A stretch of 21,961 nucleotides of DNA from Erythrobacter donghaensis. GTDB taxonomy: Bacteria; Pseudomonadota; Alphaproteobacteria; Sphingomonadales; Sphingomonadaceae. The notes beneath the pieces were generated by a model. It was not told the DNA's origin, made no database searches, and saw only the letters and a program-made list of their open reading frames with translations. Shown in pieces: positions 15,496 to 21,961 of the stretch. The stretch spans positions 1 through 21,961 of the forward strand of contig NZ_LSJS01000158.1 in NCBI RefSeq assembly GCF_001557325.1. Reading direction: 5' to 3'. The stretch's first letter is position 1. Each line of letters begins with the position of its first letter. Both the position numbers and the translations under genes were made by a program.

Positions 15496-16920
15496 GTGAC
15501 CTTGCCGGCAGGCGAGGGCGAGGGTGTGCCCGAGGCCCCGGCACCCGCTGTCGCCAAGCCCCGCGCCAGCCTTGCCCGGCGCATGGGGCTGATTGCGGCG
15601 GGGTGGATCTTCGTCCTCCTCCTTGGCGGCGGCATCGCGCTCGAACGCACGCTCACCGCGCAGGTCGAGGCCAATTTCGACGAACAGCTCGATTACCAGC
15701 TCACCGCGATGATCGCCTCGGCCGAGATCGACGCGAGCGGCGAGGTATGGTTCTACCGCACGCTGGGCGACCAGCGTTTCCTCGAGCCCGGCAGCGGGCT
15801 CTACTGGCAGATCTCGGGCGGCAATTTCGAACCCTGGCCCTCGCGCAGCCTGTGGGACAGGACGCTCAGGCTTCAGGGGGCGCAAGGGAAGGGGGAGCAC
15901 TTCGACAGCGAGGTGCACATCTACAATTCCGACCAGTTCAGGGGCGAGCCGCTGCGGATCGCCGAGCGCACCGTGATCCTCCCCGGCAGCGAGACGCGCT
16001 GGACCTTCGCGGTCGCCAGCGCCACCGAGCAGATGGACGCGCAGATCGGGCGCGTGCGGCTGATCCTGATCTGGTCCTTCGCGGTGCTCGGCCTCGGCTT
16101 GCTGGTCATGGCGCTGCTCCAAATTCGCTACGGGCTTTCTCCGCTGCGGCGGGTGCGTGCGGCGATCCAGAAGCTGCGCACCACGGGCGCGAACCGCATC
16201 ACCGATCCGCTGCCCTTGGAAGTGCAGCCGCTGGTCGAGGAATTGAACGCCCTGCTCGAGCATTCCGAGCGGCAGGCGGAGGAGGCGCGGCGCCACGCGG
16301 GCAATCTGGCGCATGCGCTCAAGACCCCGCTGACCGTGCTCACCAATGCCGCCACCGCGCGCGCGCCTGACCTGGGTGACGCGGTGATGCGCGAGACCCG
16401 CACGATGCAGCGCCATGTCGACCACCACTTGGCCCGCGCCCGTGCCGTCGGCCGCCGCGCGGTCGGCCACGCGCGCACCAACGTCATGGCGAGCGCCGAG
16501 GCCGTGCGCCGCGCGGTCGAGCGGCTCTATCCCGAGGGGCGGCTCGACATCGCGGGCGACCGCAACGCGCTGGTCTCGCTCGAGCGGCAGGATCTGGACG
16601 AACTGCTCGGCAACCTGATCGAGAATGCGGCCAAGTATGGCGGCGGCTCGGTCTTCGTCACCATCGACCCCGACGAGGCTGAGCGCGACCCGAAGATGTG
16701 CCTGATCTGGGTGGAGGATGACGGCGCGGGCATCCCCGAGGCCGAGCGCATCCGCATCTTCGACCGCGGCGTCAGGCTCGATACCGGCAAGCCCGGCACG
16801 GGGCTCGGCCTTGCGATCGTGCGCGACGTGGCGGAAATCTACGGCGGCAGCGTGACACTGGGGGAAAGCGAAGACCTCGGCGGGCTGCTGGTCGAATTGC
16901 GCCTGCCGCGCGCGGAGTGA
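15496..16920 (+). CDS. PhoQ-like sensor histidine kinase
   Basis: This is a membrane sensor kinase. The first transmembrane helix is near residues 30-50 (MGLIAAGWIFVLLLGGGIAL), followed by a periplasmic sensor region of about 135 residues rich in acidic groups, and a second helix near 187-209. A short HAMP-like linker leads to the H box LAHALKTPLTVL with His273 as phospho-acceptor. The ATPase domain has the N box NLIENAAKYGGG, G1 EDDGAGIPEAE, F box IFDRGVRLD and G2 GTGLGLAIV. The start is uncertain: GTG at 15496 (used here, 474 residues) follows the regulator stop. GTG at 15418 would overlap the regulator by 50 bases and add 26 Ala/Pro/Thr-rich residues, while ATG at 15583 would begin exactly at the first helix. 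None has a strong ribosome-binding site. Confidence 0.92.
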   Translation: MTLPAGEGEGVPEAPAPAVAKPRASLARRMGLIAAGWIFVLLLGGGIALERTLTAQVEANFDEQLDYQLTAMIASAEIDASGEVWFYRTLGDQRFLEPGSGLYWQISGGNFEPWPSRSLWDRTLRLQGAQGKGEHFDSEVHIYNSDQFRGEPLRIAERTVILPGSETRWTFAVASATEQMDAQIGRVRLILIWSFAVLGLGLLVMALLQIRYGLSPLRRVRAAIQKLRTTGANRITDPLPLEVQPLVEELNALLEHSERQAEEARRHAGNLAHALKTPLTVLTNAATARAPDLGDAVMRETRTMQRHVDHHLARARAVGRRAVGHARTNVMASAEAVRRAVERLYPEGRLDIAGDRNALVSLERQDLDELLGNLIENAAKYGGGSVFVTIDPDEAERDPKMCLIWVEDDGAGIPEAERIRIFDRGVRLDTGKPGTGLGLAIVRDVAEIYGGSVTLGESEDLGGLLVELRLPRAE

Positions 16921-16997
16921 ACACGGCGCGAAGGGTTTCTTAGCCGCCCGCGTTGTAGGGGCGAAGACATCGACGCAAACAGGCCATTTGCGACCCT

Positions 16998-17615
16998 ATG
17001 CACACTGCGACCGAGCCCGCTTCCGCCGCCAGGTCCGCCCCGCCGCCGGGCGACGATGCGGCGTGGGCGGCCCGGCTGGCGGCGCGCGATCCGGCGGCGC
17101 TGCGCGAAATGATCGCGCGGCACGGGCCGGCGCTCCACCGCGTCGCCTATCGCATGACCGGCGACGCGCACGAGGCCGAGGACATCGTGCAGGAGGCGCT
17201 GCTGCGGCTGTGGGACCATGCGCCCGCCATCGCGGCGAAGCATCCGGTCGGCAGCCAGGCGGCGGCGCGCCTCAGGCTTGGCGGCTGGCTCCAGCGGGTG
17301 GCGACCAACCTCGCCATCGACCGCCTGCGCCGCGCCCGGCGCCTCTCGGGCGGCGAGGTGCCCGATGAGGAAGACGACGCTCCGCTCGCCGACGCAGTGC
17401 TCGAGGCGGGCGAGCGCGACAATCTGGCGCGGGCGCTGGTGCTCGGCCTGCCCGAACGCCAGCGCGCCGCGATCGTGCTGACCTATTACGAGGAGCTGCC
17501 CAATGCCGAGGCAGCCGAAGCGATGGACATGAACATCAAGGCCTTCGAGAGCCTGCTCCACCGCGCCCGTGCGGCGCTGCGGCAGGCCCTGACGGCGCAA
17601 GGAGACGCGCCATGA
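16998..17615 (+). CDS. ECF-type RNA polymerase sigma factor
   Basis: This is a 205-residue group IV (ECF) sigma factor. Region 2 is visible as ALHRVAYRMTGDAHEAEDIV and QEALLRLWDHA, with the -10 recognition part in GGWLQRVATNLAIDRLRRA. Region 4 follows an acidic linker (EVPDEEDDAPLADAV) as LPERQRAAIVLTYYEELPNA, then EAMDMNIKAFESLLHRARAALRQAL. The ATG at 16998 lacks a clear ribosome-binding site. The stop overlaps the start of the next gene (ATGA), the arrangement usual for a sigma factor and its membrane-bound antagonist. No ECF-type promoter could be recognised upstream with confidence, so the regulon is unknown. Confidence 0.92.
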   Translation: MHTATEPASAARSAPPPGDDAAWAARLAARDPAALREMIARHGPALHRVAYRMTGDAHEAEDIVQEALLRLWDHAPAIAAKHPVGSQAAARLRLGGWLQRVATNLAIDRLRRARRLSGGEVPDEEDDAPLADAVLEAGERDNLARALVLGLPERQRAAIVLTYYEELPNAEAAEAMDMNIKAFESLLHRARAALRQALTAQGDAP

Positions 17616-18541
17616 GCGTGAACGAATCCGACCGGGGCAGCGGCCCCATCGCCCCCGGCAGCCCGCTCGCGCGGGTGCTCGACGGCTACCGCGCCCCCGA
17701 TCTTCCGGCAGGCTTTGCCGAGCGCGTGCTCGCGGCCGCAGAGGCGCGCCCGCTGCCTCTCCCCGAGTTGCGCCGTCCGGCGCGCAGCCGTCGCTGGCGC
17801 ATCGGCCAGCGCCTCGCCATCGGCGTCGCCAGCTTCGGCGCGCTCGCCACCGCCGCGGCGGCGACCGGCCTGCTCGAGCAGCTTGCGATCCCCGTGCCCT
17901 CGGCCAAGACCGTGTGGGCGAGCCTCACCGGCAGCGCCGAGGCCGCCGCCGCGCCCGAGCCGGTCGCCGCCGCTGCGCCCGCGTCTGCGCCCACGCCTGC
18001 AGCCGTGGCCATCGAAGGCCCGATCGACACGCCCGAGGAATTGCAGGAGGCGCTGCGCCGCGTCGACCAGGTCCGTGCCGGCCGCCGCGAGGAGCGCCGC
18101 GCGATCATCGACCAGCGCATCAAGTCCGAGATCGAGCGCCGCCGCGCCGCGGGCCTGCGCGTGCCTACGCCCGAGGAAGAGGCACGGCTGCGCGCCAGGA
18201 TCGAGCAGGCGGTCACCGCCCGCGAACAGCGCGCCGATGCTGCCGCCACCGCGCGGCGCGAGGCGATGCAGCGCAAGGTCGAGAACGGCGAGGCGCTGAC
18301 GCGCGAGGATCTCACCGGCGGCAAACCGCTCAGCCCCGAGGCGCGCGAGCGCTTTCGCGGCCTGCGCGACTTGCCCCCTGGCGAGCGGGTCAAGGCCTGG
18401 CGGGAGATGTCGCCCGAGGAGCGCCGCGCGCTCGCCGACGAGCTGCGTACCCGCCGCGCGGTGCGGTTGCCGCAGCAACCCGCGCCCGCGCCTGAACCCG
18501 CACCTGTCCCGTCGCAGGACACCCCGGCGCCTTCCGAATAA
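17612..18541 (+). CDS. membrane protein coupled to the ECF sigma factor, probable anti-sigma partner, DUF3106-like C-terminus
   Basis: The protein has 309 residues. The N-terminal cytoplasmic part (about 1-65) contains DGYRAPDLPAGFAERVLAAA, a short helical segment that resembles the sigma-binding start of many anti-sigma factors. No zinc-binding HxxxCxxC is present. A single transmembrane helix covers about 68-87 (LAIGVASFGALATAAAATGL), giving a cytoplasm-in topology. The outer part has an Ala/Pro linker, a long charged coiled coil (about 140-235, with EERRAIIDQRIKSEIERRRA), and a FRGLRDLPPGERVKAWREMS segment of the DUF3106 or heavy-metal-sensor type, ending in a Pro-rich tail. AAGGAGA lies seven bases before the ATG, which overlaps the sigma stop. 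The anti-sigma role is inferred from topology and gene order. Confidence 0.75.
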   Translation: MSVNESDRGSGPIAPGSPLARVLDGYRAPDLPAGFAERVLAAAEARPLPLPELRRPARSRRWRIGQRLAIGVASFGALATAAAATGLLEQLAIPVPSAKTVWASLTGSAEAAAAPEPVAAAAPASAPTPAAVAIEGPIDTPEELQEALRRVDQVRAGRREERRAIIDQRIKSEIERRRAAGLRVPTPEEEARLRARIEQAVTAREQRADAAATARREAMQRKVENGEALTREDLTGGKPLSPEARERFRGLRDLPPGERVKAWREMSPEERRALADELRTRRAVRLPQQPAPAPEPAPVPSQDTPAPSE

Positions 18542-18552
18542 ATTTGTCCTCC

Positions 18553-18573
18553 GCCGCGAAGGGCAATCGCGGC
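18553..18573 (+). repeat. hairpin between the sigma partner gene and the repeat-protein gene
   Basis: GCCGCGA (18553-18559) pairs perfectly with TCGCGGC (18567-18573) around a 7-base loop. No T-tract follows, so it is not an intrinsic terminator. It may stabilise or process the mRNA between two genes of unequal need. The rest of the 119-base gap shows only the downstream ribosome-binding site. Confidence 0.4.
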
Positions 18574-18660
18574 TGCGGCGTTGAGTTCATGTCACCGGCA
18601 GCGACCCCGCTTCCTTCGCCGGGACGGATCAACCCCCTGAAGGGATGGAGGAATATTACG

Positions 18661-19218
18661 ATGATCAAGACCCCGCTGATGATCGCCTCGCTTGCTGCGA
18701 TTACGCTCGCCGCGCCGCTTGCCGCGCAGGAACAGACCCGCACCAAGACCTATGAAGGCCCCAACGCCACCGCGACCCAGACCACCACGGTCAACCCCGA
18801 AACCGGCACCGCCACCCGCGACCGAGCGGTGACCAACGTCAACACCGGCAAGACCGCCACCAGCAGCGCGGTGCGCCAGCGCACCGAGACCGGATCGACT
18901 ATCGGCGTCGTCCAGACCGGCCCGAACGGTGGCACCCGCAGCCTCGAGGGCGAGCGCGTGCGTACCGAAGGCGGCTCGACCTTCACCGGCACCGCCACCG
19001 GCCGCGGCGGCGAGACCTACGGGCTCGCCGGCAGTCGCAGCCGCGATGGCCAGGGCAATTCGCAGGCGAGCCAGAGCGTGACCAATGCCGCGGGCGAGAC
19101 CCTCGCCTCGCGCGACCGCGTCACCACCCGCGGGGACGGCCAGGTGAACCGCACCGTCTCCAGGAGCCGCGCCGAGGGCGTCTCGCGCCCGCCGCGCGCC
19201 CGTCGTCCGCGCGGCTGA
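18661..19218 (+). CDS. secreted Thr/Arg/Gly-rich repeat protein, unknown function
   Basis: The protein has 185 residues. A signal peptide covers 1-22 (MIASLAAITLAAPLAAQ). The mature protein is low in hydrophobic residues and made of short, irregular repeats in which T-x-T or R-x-x-T patterns alternate with N/G turns, for example GPNATATQTTTVNPETGTAT, NVNTGKTATSSAV, NGGTRSLEGERVRTEGGSTF and NAAGETLASRDRVTTRGDG. This suggests a beta-rich or extended fibrous protein. The tail is strongly basic (RPPRARRPRG). I recognise no domain. The ATG at 18661 follows GGAGGA by about eight bases. It is downstream of the ECF sigma unit, may be its target or part of its operon, and is followed by a strong terminator. 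Confidence 0.75.
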   Translation: MIKTPLMIASLAAITLAAPLAAQEQTRTKTYEGPNATATQTTTVNPETGTATRDRAVTNVNTGKTATSSAVRQRTETGSTIGVVQTGPNGGTRSLEGERVRTEGGSTFTGTATGRGGETYGLAGSRSRDGQGNSQASQSVTNAAGETLASRDRVTTRGDGQVNRTVSRSRAEGVSRPPRARRPRG

Positions 19219-19240
19219 TCAGCCGGTTTCCGCCGCTCCC

Positions 19241-19371
19241 GCAGGCAACGCGGCCCCGCTCGCCTGCATGACCCGCGAGCGCGCGGATGTGGCGGGCGCG
19301 AGGCCGATCTGATCCGGCCGGCCTCGCGCCAACACGCTGGGGGCACGCAGCCCGGGATGGCAGCGTGCCCC
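19241..19371 (+). other. three successive stem-loops after the repeat-protein gene (structured 3' UTR or small RNA candidate)
   Basis: The first stem is GCAGGC (19241-19246) with GCCTGC (19262-19267). The second is a perfect 12-bp stem, GGCGCGAGGCCG (19295-19306) with CGGCCTCGCGCC (19319-19330). The third is the terminator stem (19340-19371). No ORF in this stretch looks coding. The region could be a long structured 3' UTR or a separate small RNA ending at the terminator; no clear promoter inside it was found. Confidence 0.45.
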
Positions 19372-19377
19372 TTTTTT
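19340..19377 (+). terminator. strong intrinsic terminator
   Basis: GGGGCACGC (19340-19348) pairs perfectly with GCGTGCCCC (19363-19371), followed at once by six T residues (19372-19377). It closes the ECF sigma/repeat-protein transcription unit. Confidence 0.88.
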
Positions 19378-19453
19378 GCGGGCGCAGTTCACCTGCGGTT
19401 CAAGCCTTTCAGGCGACTGATTTGCCGATAGATGCTTGTCCGGAGGCGATGAC

Positions 19454-19828
19454 GTGAACCGAGGGCCCCGCACCGTTCTGTTCCTGGCACCGCTGCTGCT
19501 TGCCGGATGCGCCGCGGATTCGCTCGAGGGCGAGCGCACGGTCTTCCACAACCCCTATGCCCCCGCGGCACTCGATCCAGATGGTGTCGGGCCGCAGTGC
19601 GAGACCAAGGCGCGCGCCGATGATTCGACCTGTCTCGGGGTGCCGCTGACGCGCAAGGGGCGGGGCAATGCCATCGGGGTGCCGCTCGCCGAAACGCCGC
19701 GCCTCACCCGCGACCAGCGCCGCCTGCTGCGCGAGCGCGCCGAGCTGCTGGAGGCGCTGCGCCGGCAGCCGCCCATCACCCCGCCGCCGCCGCCGCCGCC
19801 GACAGCCGCGCCGACGCCGGCACCGTAA
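19454..19828 (+). CDS. small outer-membrane-type lipoprotein with a polyproline tail
   Basis: The protein has 124 residues. The signal peptide ends in a lipobox, LLLAGC, with the lipidated Cys at residue 19. The residue after it is Ala, so retention by an inner-membrane Asp+2 signal is not indicated and sorting to the outer membrane is likely. The body holds two cysteines (QCETKARADDSTC) that could form a disulfide, and a charged helix (RLTRDQRRLLRERAELLEAL). The tail has about seven consecutive prolines encoded by a CCG repeat. GTG at 19454 is chosen because GGAGG lies about eight bases upstream; TTG at 19436 is in frame but unsupported. No family is recognised. The stop is six bases from that of the convergent chorismate mutase. 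Confidence 0.78.
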   Translation: MNRGPRTVLFLAPLLLAGCAADSLEGERTVFHNPYAPAALDPDGVGPQCETKARADDSTCLGVPLTRKGRGNAIGVPLAETPRLTRDQRRLLRERAELLEALRRQPPITPPPPPPPTAAPTPAP

Positions 19829-19834
19829 ACCCGC

Positions 19835-20155
19835 TCAGCCCGCCGCCGCGCGCTCGTGGTGGCGGATCACCTCGTCGATGATGAACCGCAGGAACTTCTC
19901 GGAGAACTCGGGGTCGAGATCGGCCTCCTCCGACAGTTTGCGCAGCCGCGCGATCTGACGCGCCTCGCGGTCCGGGTCGGCGGGCGGGAGGGTGGCCTTC
20001 GCCTTGTACTCGCCGACGGCCTGCGTGATCCGGAACCGCTCGGCGAGCATGTGGATCAGCGCGGCATCGATGTTGTCGATGCTCTTGCGGAAGCCCGCCA
20101 GAACGGGATCGGGTGCCTGTTCAGCCGAGGTCGGGTGTTGCGGATCATGCGCCAT
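19835..20155 (-). CDS. chorismate mutase (AroQ class, stand-alone)
   Basis: Chorismate mutase converts chorismate to prephenate, the branch point to phenylalanine and tyrosine. The 106-residue all-helical protein is the typical stand-alone AroQ form. The first helix has FRKSIDNIDAALIHMLAERF, whose Arg, Asp and second Arg are active-site positions of the family. ITQAVGEYKAK supplies the conserved Lys, and DPDREARQIARLRKLSEEA and DPEFSEKFLRFIIDEVIRHH complete helices 2 and 3. The ATG at 20153-20155 gives a normal N-terminus. The same frame stays open far upstream, antisense to the polyprenyl synthase, but that extension is not credible. It is divergent from the synthase with 69 bases between. 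Confidence 0.9.
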   Translation of the reverse strand: MAHDPQHPTSAEQAPDPVLAGFRKSIDNIDAALIHMLAERFRITQAVGEYKAKATLPPADPDREARQIARLRKLSEEADLDPEFSEKFLRFIIDEVIRHHERAAAG

Positions 20156-20224
20156 GCGCTGCGAAACTAGCAGCAATTCTGCGCTTGCCAAGGACGCGCG
20201 CGCCGCCCTAGGAGCCAAGCCAGC

Positions 20225-21235
20225 ATGAGTGCCGACATCATTCCCATGCCGCGCAAAGGCCCGACGCTCGACCCCATGCTGTCGCTGACCGCGGGCGGCA
20301 TGAATTCCGTCAACGCCGTGATCCTCGACCGGATGCAAAGCGAGATCCCGCTGATCCCGCGCCTCGCCGGGCACCTTATCAGCGGTGGGGGCAAGCGGCT
20401 GCGGCCGATGCTGACGCTCGCGGGCGCGGAGCTGGTCGGCTACCAGGGCACGCGCCACCACAAGCTCGCTGCCGCGGTCGAGTTCATCCACACCGCCACG
20501 CTGCTGCATGACGACGTGGTCGACGGCAGCGAGCTTCGGCGCGGGAAGGCGGCGGCCAACATCATCTTCGGCAACCCGGCGACCGTGCTGGTGGGCGACT
20601 TCCTGTTCAGCCGTGCCTTCGAGCTGATGACCGAGGACGGCTCGCTGCGGGTGCTCTCGATCCTCTCGCGCGCCAGCGCGGTGATTGCGGAAGGCGAAGT
20701 CTCGCAGCTTTCCGCCCAGCGCCAGATCAACACCAGCGAAGAGCAGTACCTCCACATCATCGGCGCCAAGACCGCCGCGCTGTTCGCCGCCGCCAGCCAG
20801 ATCAGCGCGGTGGTGGCCGAATGCTCGGAGGAGCAGGAGCGCGCGCTCGAGGCCTATGGCCGCAACCTGGGTGTTGCCTTCCAACTGGTCGACGACGCGA
20901 TCGACTACGATTCCGACGCTGCCGAAATGGGCAAGGATCAGGGTGACGACTTCCGCGAGGGCAAGATGACCCTGCCGGTGATCCTCGCCTATGCTCGCGG
21001 GGGCGAGGACGAGCGGCGGTTCTGGAAGGACGCGATCCTCGGCCATCGCACCACGGATGAAGATCTCGCCCATGCGATCGGGCTGATTGGCAAGCACAAT
21101 GCGGTCGAGGACACCCGCGAGCGCGCGCGCCACTTCGCGCACCGTGCGATCGACGCGATCTCGATCTTCCCCGACGGCAAGGCACGCGCCGCGATGGCCG
21201 AAGCGGCACAATTCGCGGTCGCGCGGGGGCATTGA
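20225..21235 (+). CDS. long-chain all-trans polyprenyl diphosphate synthase (ubiquinone side chain)
   Basis: This trans-prenyltransferase adds isopentenyl units to an allylic diphosphate to make the octa- or decaprenyl tail of ubiquinone. The 336 residues carry GGGKRLRP (Lys57), which binds isopentenyl diphosphate, the first Asp-rich motif LLHDDVVD (Asp96, 97, 100) followed by LRRGK, and the second Asp-rich motif QLVDDAIDYDSD (Asp223, 224, 227). The residue five before the first motif is Ala, small as in long-chain enzymes. Alphaproteobacteria mostly make Q-10, so decaprenyl is likely, but chain length cannot be read directly. ATG at 20225; AGGAG lies about ten bases upstream. Confidence 0.92.
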   Translation: MSADIIPMPRKGPTLDPMLSLTAGGMNSVNAVILDRMQSEIPLIPRLAGHLISGGGKRLRPMLTLAGAELVGYQGTRHHKLAAAVEFIHTATLLHDDVVDGSELRRGKAAANIIFGNPATVLVGDFLFSRAFELMTEDGSLRVLSILSRASAVIAEGEVSQLSAQRQINTSEEQYLHIIGAKTAALFAAASQISAVVAECSEEQERALEAYGRNLGVAFQLVDDAIDYDSDAAEMGKDQGDDFREGKMTLPVILAYARGGEDERRFWKDAILGHRTTDEDLAHAIGLIGKHNAVEDTRERARHFAHRAIDAISIFPDGKARAAMAEAAQFAVARGH

Positions 21236-21255
21236 GCGGGCTATCCGCCGGGGTG

Positions 21256-21961
21256 ATGCACCCCGATCTGCCCATTCACGCCGTCCTGCCGGACATCCGC
21301 GCCGCATTGGCGGGGCCGGGCGCGGGCGTGCTGATCGCGCCGCCGGGGGCGGGCAAGACCACCGCGGTTGCGCCCGACCTGCTTGGTCAGGACTGGTGCA
21401 GTGGCCAGATCGTCATGACTTCCCCCCGCCGCGTCGCCGCCCGCGCCGCAGCCGAGCGCATGGCGGAAATGCTGGGCGAGAAGCCTGGCGAGACCGTCGG
21501 CTACATGACCCGGCTCGACAGCAAGGTCTCCGCGAAGACCCGCATTCTCGTCGTCACCGAGGCCATTCTGGTCAACCGGCTGGTCGAGGATCCCGAGCTC
21601 CCCGGCGTCTCGGCGCTGCTGTTCGACGAGGCGCATGAACGCGCGCTCGACAGCGATCTGGCGCTGGCATTGGCGCTCGAGACCCGCGCCGTGCTGCGCG
21701 AGGATTTGCGGGTGCTGGTGATGTCGGCGACCATCGACGGCGCGCGTTTCGCCCGGCTGCTGGGCGATGATGCGAAGGTGATCGAAAGTGAAGGGCGCAG
21801 TTTTCCGCTTACGATCAAATGGCTTGGCGGCGATGCCTCGCGGGGAATCGAGGATCGCATGGCCGCCGCCGTGATGACCGCGTGGCGCGAGGAGACGGGC
21901 GACATCCTCGCCTTCCTCCCCGGCGTGCGCGAGATCGAGCGGGTGCGCGAGCGGCTCGAGC
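21256..21961 (+). CDS. hrpB: ATP-dependent helicase HrpB (5' part, cut by window end)
   Basis: HrpB is a DEAH-box helicase of superfamily 2, usually about 820 residues; only the first 235 are present here. The start region MHPDLPIHAVLPDIRAAL leads into Walker A (APPGAGKTT, residues 28-36). SPRRVAARAAAERMAE is strongly characteristic of HrpB, with VGYMTRLDSKVSAKTRI after it. The DEAH box is FDEAHER (124-127), motif III is SAT (157-159), and DILAFLPGVREIERV begins the second RecA-like domain. ATG at 21256 is preceded in frame by GTG at 21253 and has no obvious ribosome-binding site. It starts 20 bases after the polyprenyl synthase and may be cotranscribed. The in vivo role of HrpB is not well defined. 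Confidence 0.93.
   Translation, partial: MHPDLPIHAVLPDIRAALAGPGAGVLIAPPGAGKTTAVAPDLLGQDWCSGQIVMTSPRRVAARAAAERMAEMLGEKPGETVGYMTRLDSKVSAKTRILVVTEAILVNRLVEDPELPGVSALLFDEAHERALDSDLALALALETRAVLREDLRVLVMSATIDGARFARLLGDDAKVIESEGRSFPLTIKWLGGDASRGIEDRMAAAVMTAWREETGDILAFLPGVREIERVRERLE

Noticed and set aside
20156..21307. upstream extension of the chorismate mutase frame on the minus strand
   Set aside because: It runs antisense through the polyprenyl synthase, and the chorismate mutase is complete from its own ATG at 20155. The extension has no recognisable domain.
1..21961. CRISPR arrays, insertion sequences, prophage or defence genes
   Set aside because: No regular spaced repeats, transposase, integrase or phage-like proteins were seen. 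The intergenic gaps are all under 250 bases.

Overview
The window is high-GC DNA, densely coded on both strands, and looks like the chromosome of an alphaproteobacterium, most likely Sphingomonadales near Erythrobacteraceae (inferred from protein character, not from a search). Signs of this are an exported IorAB-type molybdenum hydroxylase, a DUF6456-like protein, a PepSY/OmpR-regulator/kinase set, a short AroQ-type chorismate mutase and a tRNA with encoded CCA. No insertion sequence, phage gene, integrase or CRISPR array is visible. The first 91 bases form an almost perfect palindrome inside a coding gene, so the window probably begins at a contig end with a fold-back artefact.

Layout. 1-5167: a truncated CoA-ester lyase (minus), then iorA, iorB and a MobA/MocA-like nucleotidyltransferase (plus), with a convergent xdhC-like gene (minus) overlapping the last by 88 bases. 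Together these supply a molybdenum hydroxylase, its cofactor nucleotide and a cofactor-maturation factor. 5279-8538: tRNA-Pro(GGG) on the minus strand with its own promoter, then the yajC-secD-secF preprotein translocase operon (plus). 8551-10350: a GT4-type glycosyltransferase and an XRE-type regulator (minus), with a repeat-containing leader upstream of the regulator. 10546-11028: a DUF6456-like protein (plus). 11021-13452: an ABC-F ATPase (Uup type) and a [4Fe-4S] uracil-DNA glycosylase family protein joined by an ATGA overlap (minus).

13578-16920: a SIMPL-domain periplasmic protein, a small PepSY-like secreted protein, an OmpR-family response regulator and its histidine kinase (plus). 16998-19377: an ECF sigma factor, a membrane-anchored partner overlapping it by ATGA, a secreted Thr/Arg/Gly-rich repeat protein, then a region of three stem-loops ending in a strong intrinsic terminator. 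19454-21961: a small lipoprotein (plus), chorismate mutase (minus), a long-chain polyprenyl diphosphate synthase (plus) and the first part of the helicase hrpB (plus, cut by the window end).

Most genes are ordinary housekeeping or envelope functions. The least explained parts are the ECF sigma/membrane partner/repeat protein unit with its structured 3' region, the paired-hairpin leader that masks the ribosome-binding site of the XRE regulator, and the tRNA-Pro precursor whose leader and trailer pair perfectly.
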